A stretch of DNA of 10,356 nt from UBA4615 sp035628395. GTDB lineage: Bacteria > Pseudomonadota > Gammaproteobacteria > Burkholderiales > Burkholderiaceae_E. Positions within the stretch are counted from its first letter, which is position 1; the number at the start of each line of letters is the position of its first letter. Position numbers and translations under genes: made by a program. This document shows positions 5,598-10,356 of the stretch, in pieces. The notes beneath the pieces were generated by a model. That model was not told the DNA's origin and searched no databases. It saw only the letters and a list, made by a program, of their open reading frames with translations. The DNA lies in assembly GCA_035628395.1 (NCBI GenBank), contig DASPJX010000085.1:1-10356 (forward strand), in the 5' to 3' direction.

Positions 5598-6290
5598 ATG
5601 TCCGCGCTGCGCGTCGCCATCATCGAGGACGAGCCCGAATTCCGGCTCCGGTTCGAGCGCATCCTGGCGGCCGAGCCCGACCTCGTCGTGGTCGGGAGCG
5701 CGTCGGACGCGGCCGGCGGCCGCGCGCTCGTCGCGCGCGGCGCGGCGGACCTGTACCTGGTCGACCTCGGCCTGCCCGACGGCGACGGCCGCGACCTGAT
5801 CCGGCTCGCGGTCCGCGGGCGCCCCGACGTCGACGTGCTGGTGATCACCGTCTTCGGCGACGACGCGCACGTGCTGTCGGCGATCGAGGCGGGCGCCACC
5901 GGCTACCTGCTGAAGGACACCGAGCCGCGCGACGTGGTGAAGTGGGTCCGCACCCTGCGCTCGGGCGGCTCCCCGCTCAACCCGGTGATCGCGCGCCGGC
6001 TGCTGCAGCGCTTCCGCGCGGGCGCGCCGGCCCGCGCGTCGCCGCCGCCGAGCGACGCGCCGGCGCCGACCGAGCCCAGCCCGCTGTCGACCCGCGAGTC
6101 CGAGATCCTGCGGTTGCTCGCCAAGGGGCTGAGCTACGTCGAGATCGGCGAGACCCTCGGCATCTCGGCGCACACCGTGACCCAGCACATCAAGAGCATC
6201 TACCGGAAGCTGTCGGTGCGCTCGCGCGGCGAGGCGGTGTTCGAGGCGCTGCAGATGGGCATCCTCGCCGCCCCCGTGCCGCGCCGATGA
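5598..6290 (+). CDS. Two-component response regulator, NarL/FixJ family
   Basis: This 230-residue cytoplasmic transcription regulator should be phosphorylated by the kinase encoded just downstream. The receiver domain spans about residues 4-120. It has the acidic pair E10/D11, phospho-acceptor D56 (in YLVDLGLPDGDG), the switch threonine T84 (in VITVFGDD) and the conserved lysine K106 (in GYLLKD). A Pro/Ala-rich linker (about 141-162) leads to a LuxR-type helix-turn-helix at about 163-217, from LSTRESEILRLLAKG through the recognition helix region TVTQHIKSIYRKL. All phosphorylation residues are present. The ATG at 5598 has GGGAG five bases upstream, and it places the receiver at the expected position. 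The stop overlaps the kinase start as ATGA, implying translational coupling. The regulon is unknown; upstream repeats and palindromes are possible targets, but nothing in the sequence proves autoregulation. Confidence 0.95.
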   Translation: MSALRVAIIEDEPEFRLRFERILAAEPDLVVVGSASDAAGGRALVARGAADLYLVDLGLPDGDGRDLIRLAVRGRPDVDVLVITVFGDDAHVLSAIEAGATGYLLKDTEPRDVVKWVRTLRSGGSPLNPVIARRLLQRFRAGAPARASPPPSDAPAPTEPSPLSTRESEILRLLAKGLSYVEIGETLGISAHTVTQHIKSIYRKLSVRSRGEAVFEALQMGILAAPVPRR

Positions 6291-8227
6291 CCCGCGACGC
6301 GGCGGCCGGCGCGCACCGGCGCTGCGCGCGCCGGATCGCGTCGATCGCGCTCGCGGCGCTGCTCTGGATCGTCGCGCTCGCGCCGCGCGCGGTCGGGCAC
6401 GAGCCCGGGCCGTCGGCCGATCCGTGGCGCCGCGACGGCCTCGTCGTCGACCGCGTGAGCTGGACGTTCTCGTCGTCGCCGATCCCGCCGGACGCGGACG
6501 CCGACTGGCGCGAGGCGACGCTGCCGCTGCGCTGGCGAAAGCCCGACGACGTGCCGCTCGTGCAGATCTGGTTCCGGCTGCGGTTCGCGGTGTCCGAGTC
6601 CGGGCAGGCGCCGCTCGCGCTGTACGTGCCCAAGCTCGGCAACGGGGGCACCGTCTGGCTGAACGGCCGGCGCGTCGGGGAGGTGCGCACGATGGACGAG
6701 CGCACGCAGGTGCGCTGGTTCCGGCCCTTCCTGTTCCCGATCCGCGACGACCTGCTGCGGGTCGGCGACAACGAGATCGTGGTGCGCCAGGTCACGCGCG
6801 ACGCCCGCAACGTGCTGCGCCCGATGGTCGTCGGCCCGCTGGACGCGCTCGTCGAGCGCCACGAGCGCACGCGCTTCTGGCAGCACACCACCGCGACGAT
6901 CGCGGTCTGGTTCTGCGTGCCGATGGGGCTGTTCCTGATCGCGCTGTGGTGGCGGCGCCGGGAGGAGGGGCTGCACGCGATCTTCGGCGTCGCGTGCCTG
7001 CTGTGGGCGCTGCGCTCGGCCTCGTTCGTCGTCGAGGTCGTCCCGGTCGCGCTGTGGTTCCCGTGGCGGCTGCTGTACTACGTCGGCACCGGCGGCTTCA
7101 TCGCGGCGATGACGATCGGGCTCGCCTGGTTCGCCGACCACCGGCCGCGCCTGCTGCCGCGGATCGCGCTCGCCTACTGGGCGGTCGGTCCGCTGACGTT
7201 CCTGGTCGTCGGCTGGCCGGCGCAGTTCCTGCTCGACCAGGTCTGGCTGCTCGGGTTCCTGCCGATGACCGGCTGGGCGGTGGCGGTGCTCGCGCGCGCG
7301 TGGTGGCGCTCGCGCAGCCCGTCGCGCGCCGTGCTGCTGCTCGCGATCGCCGCCGCGATCGCGATCGCGCTCCACGACTACCTGCTGGGGCTCGATCCGC
7401 GGCTGCTGCCCTGGGGCAACATCTTCGGGCTGCACCTGGCCGCGCCGCTGGTGCTCGCCGCGCTGGGCACCCACCTGCTCGATCGCTTCGTGCGCTCCGC
7501 GCAGGCCGCCGAGTCGCTCGCCCAGCTGCTCGAGCAGCGGGTGGCGGCGCGCGAGCGCGAGCTCGCCGACAACTTCGCGCGGCTGCGCGTGCTCGAGCGC
7601 GAGCGCGCGCACAACGAGGAGCGCGAGCGGATCATGCGCGAGCTGCACGACGGCGTCGGCTCGCAGCTGCTCTCCTCGCTCGTGACGGTCGAGCGCGGCG
7701 CGGCCGACCGCGAGGACGTCGCGCGGATGCTGCGCGAGTGCCTCGACGACATGCGCCTGGCCCTCGACACGCTGACGCCCGGATCGGCGGACCTGGGCGG
7801 CGCGCTCGGCAACCTGCGCTGGCGGCTCGCGCCGCGGCTCGAGGCGGCCGGCATCGCGAACCGCTGGCGGCTGCAGTCGCTGCCCGACGAGCTGCCGGTC
7901 AGCCCGCACCACGCGCTGCAGCTGCTGCGCATCGTGCAGGAGGCGCTGGCCAACGTGATCAAGCACGCGGGCGCGACCCGGGTCGAGGTCGGCGCCGCGC
8001 TGCGCGGCGACGTGCTGGAGATCGAGGTCGTCGACGACGGCGCCGGCTTCGACGCCGCGCGCCCGACCGGCGGGCGGGGGCTCCGCAACATGCGGCGGCG
8101 CGCGCACGAGGCGGGCGCGACGCTGTCCGTCGAGCCGGTGCCCGGCGGCGGCACCCGGGTGCGCGTGCTGCACCCGGTGTCGCCGCCGGTCGATCACCAG
8201 GGCGAGGCGCCGTACGCGTCGCGGTAG
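6287..8227 (+). CDS. Sensor histidine kinase, 7TM (7TMR-DISM-like) with HisKA_3 and HATPase domains
   Basis: This 646-residue membrane kinase should sense a periplasmic signal and phosphorylate the regulator encoded upstream. A signal-peptide-like segment (about 16-37, possible cleavage after AVG) is followed by a periplasmic domain (about 38-200). Strands such as VWLNGRRVGE and NEIVVRQV there recall galactose-binding-like (glycosidase sugar-binding) folds. Seven hydrophobic segments follow at about 203-221, 230-249, 262-283, 291-309, 318-338, 348-366 and 378-397. Next come a Glu/Arg-rich coiled coil (about 405-448) and a HisKA_3 dimerisation region with RELHDGVGSQ (phospho-acceptor H454). 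The ATP-binding domain has N556 (in QEALANVIKH), VDDGAGF (582-588), GRGLRNM (596-602) and GGGTRV. The order fits the 7TMR-DISM kinase class joined to a NarX/DesK-type catalytic core. The ATG at 6287 shares bases with the regulator stop. The 3' end overlaps the opposing kinase gene by 34 bp. The ligand is unknown. Confidence 0.94.
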   Translation: MTRDAAAGAHRRCARRIASIALAALLWIVALAPRAVGHEPGPSADPWRRDGLVVDRVSWTFSSSPIPPDADADWREATLPLRWRKPDDVPLVQIWFRLRFAVSESGQAPLALYVPKLGNGGTVWLNGRRVGEVRTMDERTQVRWFRPFLFPIRDDLLRVGDNEIVVRQVTRDARNVLRPMVVGPLDALVERHERTRFWQHTTATIAVWFCVPMGLFLIALWWRRREEGLHAIFGVACLLWALRSASFVVEVVPVALWFPWRLLYYVGTGGFIAAMTIGLAWFADHRPRLLPRIALAYWAVGPLTFLVVGWPAQFLLDQVWLLGFLPMTGWAVAVLARAWWRSRSPSRAVLLLAIAAAIAIALHDYLLGLDPRLLPWGNIFGLHLAAPLVLAALGTHLLDRFVRSAQAAESLAQLLEQRVAARERELADNFARLRVLERERAHNEERERIMRELHDGVGSQLLSSLVTVERGAADREDVARMLRECLDDMRLALDTLTPGSADLGGALGNLRWRLAPRLEAAGIANRWRLQSLPDELPVSPHHALQLLRIVQEALANVIKHAGATRVEVGAALRGDVLEIEVVDDGAGFDAARPTGGRGLRNMRRRAHEAGATLSVEPVPGGGTRVRVLHPVSPPVDHQGEAPYASR

Positions 8228-9132
8228 CGGCGCGCGACCTCGTCGCGGTCGACGCGGTGGTTCTGCGGGCCCGGGCACTCGATCTTGATCGCGCCCATCA
8301 CGCTGCCGAGACGCGCGGCGACCGACCAGTCGAGCCCCTGCGCGAGCGCGTGGAGCAGGCCGCCCCGGTACGCGTCGCCGCAGCCGGTCGGGTCGACCGC
8401 GCCGGCGGCGGGCGCGGCGGCGATCGTCTCGACGCGCCCGCCCCGGTGCAGCAGCGAGCCGTCGCCCCCGCGCGTGACGATCATCGCGTCGACCCGCGCG
8501 GCGAGCGTCGCCTCGTCGAGCCCGGTCTTCTCGCAGACCAGCCCGCATTCGTAGTCGTTGACCGCCAGCGCGCTCGCGCCCTCGATCAGCGCGCGCAGCT
8601 CCTCGCCCGAGAACAGCGGCAGCGCCTGGCCCGGGTCGAAGATCCACGGGATGCCGGCCGCGGCGAACTCGCGGGCGTGGCGCACCATCGCGTCCTTGCC
8701 GTTGGGCGCGACGATGCCCCAGGCGGCCGGCCCGCGCGCCGCGACCTCGTGCGCGCGGCCCATCGCGCCCGGGTGGAACGCGGTGATCTGGTTGTCCGCC
8801 AGGTCGGTCGTGATGAACGCCTGCGCGGTGTACAGGTCGTCGCAGCGCAGCACCGACGCGGTGTCGATGCCGAGCGCGGCGAGCCGCTCGACGTACTCGA
8901 CGCCGTCGCGGCCGACCGCGGCGAGCACGACCGGCGAGCCGCCGAGGCCGCGCAGCGTGTACGCGATGTTCGCCGCGCAGCCGCCGAACTCGCGCTTGAG
9001 CCGGGGCGCGAGGAACGACACGTTCAGCATGTGGACGCGGTCGGGGAGGATGTGGTCCTCGAATCGCCCTTCGAACACCATGATGGTGTCGTAGGCGACC
9101 GAGCCGCTGATCAGGACGCGATTCGGGCTCAT
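8194..9132 (-). CDS. PfkB-family nucleoside (adenosine-like)/carbohydrate kinase
   Basis: This 312-residue cytoplasmic ribokinase-fold enzyme transfers phosphate from ATP to a sugar hydroxyl. The N-terminal PfkB signature is REFGGCAANIAYTL (about 47-60). The C-terminal signature DPTGCGDAYRGGLL (about 247-260) contains the catalytic base D253 and the anion-hole glycines. The segments GSVAYDTIMVFEGRF, HILPD and TDLADNQITAFHPGAM closely resemble, from memory, the Burkholderia broad-specificity nucleoside kinase (the B. thailandensis enzyme acts on inosine, adenosine and analogues). A purine-nucleoside salvage role is therefore favoured over fructose or ribose. The length is normal and both signatures are intact. 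The ATG complement at 9130-9132 lies 28 bp after the stop of the DUF3426 gene, so the two are probably one transcript. The 3' end overlaps the facing histidine kinase gene by 34 bp. The family is certain; substrate is inference. Confidence 0.94.
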   Translation of the reverse strand: MSPNRVLISGSVAYDTIMVFEGRFEDHILPDRVHMLNVSFLAPRLKREFGGCAANIAYTLRGLGGSPVVLAAVGRDGVEYVERLAALGIDTASVLRCDDLYTAQAFITTDLADNQITAFHPGAMGRAHEVAARGPAAWGIVAPNGKDAMVRHAREFAAAGIPWIFDPGQALPLFSGEELRALIEGASALAVNDYECGLVCEKTGLDEATLAARVDAMIVTRGGDGSLLHRGGRVETIAAAPAAGAVDPTGCGDAYRGGLLHALAQGLDWSVAARLGSVMGAIKIECPGPQNHRVDRDEVARRYRDAYGASPW

Positions 9133-9160
9133 GGTCTCGTTCTTCGGGAAGGGGCGGGGC

Positions 9161-10356
9161 TCAGGGGTAGAAGAGCGCGACCGCGTAGCCGGTGGGCTGC
9201 AGCCCGCCGTGCTCGAGCGCGACGCGCAGGGGCCGTTCGCTGCGCGGGGCGAGCCCCGCGTCGCCGGACGCGCCGTCGAGGTAGGCCTCGGCCGGGATCA
9301 CCTTGCGCACCAGCAGCCCGCCGGTGCTGTCGGTCAGCGTGAGCTCCATCGACGGGAAGCCGACGCGGTGGTCGACCCGGTTGCGCAGCACGGCGGTCAG
9401 CAGCAGCTGGTCGGGCTTCGCGCCCGGCCTCAGCTCGAAGCCCTCGATCGTCAGCGCGTCGAGCTCGCGCGGCGGGCCGATGCCGAGGCCGAACGGCGCG
9501 GCGAGCACCGCGAGGACCGGCGCGAGCACCGGCGCGCGCGCGGCGATCGCGTCGCGCCAGCCGACGAGCGCCTGCAGCACGAGCGCGAGCGCGAGCACCC
9601 CGACCGCCGCCCAGGCGAGCGGCACGCGCGCGAGGCCGCTCGCCGCCGGCGGCGCGGCCACCGGCGGGGCGAGCGGCTCCCAGGTGCCGCGCGGGCCGGG
9701 CGCGTCGGCCCACGGCGAGACGGGCGCCGGCGTCGCGTCGAACGCGAGCGTGCCGGGCTGCGGCTGCCAACGGGTCGGCGGGCCGGCACGATCGTCGGGC
9801 GGCGACTGCCAGCGGGTCGGCGGGCCGGCGCGATCGTCGGGCTGCGGTTGCCAGCGGGTCGGCGGGCCGGCGCGCTCGTCCTCGTCGTCCGGCGCGTCGT
9901 CGCGCGGCGCCTCGGGGCGCAGCGCGAACGCGTCGTCGGACGCGGCGCGCGCGGCGGGGACGTTCCCGGCCGCGTCGCTGCGGTAGATCGGCACCGGCTT
10001 CGGCGCGGGCGGCTCGAAGGGCGCCGGGCCGGTGCCGGTGTCGGGCAGGAAGAACGCGGTCTTCAGGTCCTCGGCCGATCCGATGATCGTGCGCGGCCCC
10101 TCGATCGTCGGCCAGCCGTCGTCGCGGCGGGCCGGGGGCGAGGGCGGCGCATCCCGATCGGGGCCCTCGGGCGGATCGGCGTCCGCGTCGTCGCGCAGCG
10201 AGCGCTCGTGGACCGCCGCGGCGGCCGCGGCCCACGGGTCGGCGGGCAGCGACCGGGGCGGCGCGCCGTCGGCCTCGCCCGGCGCGGCGGCGCCGTCGGC
10301 CGGCCGGGCGTCCGGCGCGGTCGCATCACCCGCGGCGGGCGTCGCCGACCCGGTCG
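9161..10356 (-). CDS. DUF3426 family membrane protein, 5' end beyond window
   Basis: The minus-strand frame is open from the stop at 9161-9163 to the window edge, giving 397 visible residues. The true start lies outside, where members usually carry a short Cys-rich zinc ribbon. The visible N-terminal part (about 240 residues) is a low-complexity Pro/Ala/Asp/Arg-rich linker with a short conserved-looking stretch, EDLKTAFFLPDTGTGPAPFE. A single membrane span follows (VPLAWAAVGVLALALVLQAL). The C-terminal DUF3426 domain has LDALTIEGFELRPG, LLLTAVLRNR, VGFPSMELTLTDSTG and a final PTGYAVALFYP. The domain should sit outside the cytoplasmic membrane and the linker inside. The gene lies 28 bp upstream of the nucleoside kinase on the same strand. 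An internal GTG at 9994 could be mistaken for the start, but the frame and composition continue smoothly above it. The molecular function of the family is unknown to me. Confidence 0.87.
   Translation of the reverse strand, partial: TGSATPAAGDATAPDARPADGAAAPGEADGAPPRSLPADPWAAAAAAVHERSLRDDADADPPEGPDRDAPPSPPARRDDGWPTIEGPRTIIGSAEDLKTAFFLPDTGTGPAPFEPPAPKPVPIYRSDAAGNVPAARAASDDAFALRPEAPRDDAPDDEDERAGPPTRWQPQPDDRAGPPTRWQSPPDDRAGPPTRWQPQPGTLAFDATPAPVSPWADAPGPRGTWEPLAPPVAAPPAASGLARVPLAWAAVGVLALALVLQALVGWRDAIAARAPVLAPVLAVLAAPFGLGIGPPRELDALTIEGFELRPGAKPDQLLLTAVLRNRVDHRVGFPSMELTLTDSTGGLLVRKVIPAEAYLDGASGDAGLAPRSERPLRVALEHGGLQPTGYAVALFYP
9755..9880 (-). repeat. Three tandem 42-bp repeats in the DUF3426 gene linker
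   Basis: Three adjacent 42-bp copies (9755-9796, 9797-9838, 9839-9880) differ at only a few bases. They encode the 14-residue motif DDRAGPPTRWQxxP three times in frame; the upstream-most copy begins EDERAGPP. Because 42 is a multiple of three, copies can be gained or lost without breaking the frame. They lie in the cytoplasmic Pro-rich linker upstream of the membrane span. Confidence 0.92.

Noticed and set aside
3579..6188. 869-codon minus-strand open frame spanning yggT, the gap and part of the regulator
   Set aside because: It lies antisense to well-supported genes, has low-complexity Ala/Phe, Arg and Asp/His/Gln runs mirroring the H1-like repeats and other genes, and shows no domain. It is a GC-driven shadow.
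5162..8227. Extending the histidine kinase start upstream to give a 1021-residue protein
   Set aside because: The added 375 residues are the out-of-frame shadow of the response regulator plus the 16-bp array. The ATG at 6287 gives ATGA coupling and a signal-peptide-like N-terminus.
6200..8647. 815-codon minus-strand open frame opposite the histidine kinase
   Set aside because: The sense strand encodes a full kinase with all motifs. This frame is Arg/Ala/Gly/Asp-rich without any recognisable domain.
9992..9994. GTG at 9994 (minus strand) as the start of the DUF3426 protein
   Set aside because: The same frame stays open to the window edge with continuous Pro/Asp/Ala-rich linker and a conserved-looking stretch upstream, so the true start lies outside.

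Overview
The window is very GC-rich chromosomal DNA whose gene content and protein sequences fit a betaproteobacterium, most likely of the order Burkholderiales. The pointers are a Pseudomonas/Burkholderia-type class Ia ribonucleotide reductase, a lysine/alanine-rich histone H1-like protein ending in the PAAAWPFPTG tail, a YggT protein directly downstream, and a DUF3426 protein beside a Burkholderia-type PfkB nucleoside kinase. The taxonomic call is inference from family resemblance; there is no rRNA or other marker here.

Layout. (1) 1-1874 (+) is the 3' two thirds of nrdA. A 259-bp gap follows, with a strong hairpin and a candidate internal promoter, then nrdB (2134-3378, +) and an intrinsic terminator (3513-3544). 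(2) The histone H1-like gene (3697-4212, +) stands alone between two intrinsic terminators (3513-3544 and 4288-4316). (3) yggT (4338-4892, +) starts just after the second terminator, from what looks like a nearly leaderless promoter. (4) 4893-5597 is a 705-bp gap with no credible gene. It contains the most unusual element of the window: 15 consecutive 16-bp units (5082-5321) that diverge in sequence but contain no insertion or deletion. Two inverted repeats follow it upstream of the next gene. (5) 5598-8227 (+) is a two-gene two-component system, a NarL/FixJ-type response regulator overlapping by ATGA a histidine kinase with a periplasmic domain and seven predicted membrane spans. (6) On the minus strand, converging on the kinase with a 34-bp overlap, lie a PfkB-family nucleoside/carbohydrate kinase (8194-9132) and, upstream of it, a DUF3426 membrane protein (9161 to beyond the window end). 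These two are probably co-transcribed.

How the parts fit. NrdA and NrdB form one enzyme that makes deoxyribonucleotides. The H1-like protein is a nucleoid protein and YggT a small membrane protein; both are housekeeping genes. The two-component pair is a self-contained signalling module of unknown stimulus. The 16-bp array sits in its upstream region and is the best candidate for something undescribed, although no function can be read from sequence alone. Most long alternative-frame ORFs, including several of 800-1000 codons, are shadows caused by the high GC content.
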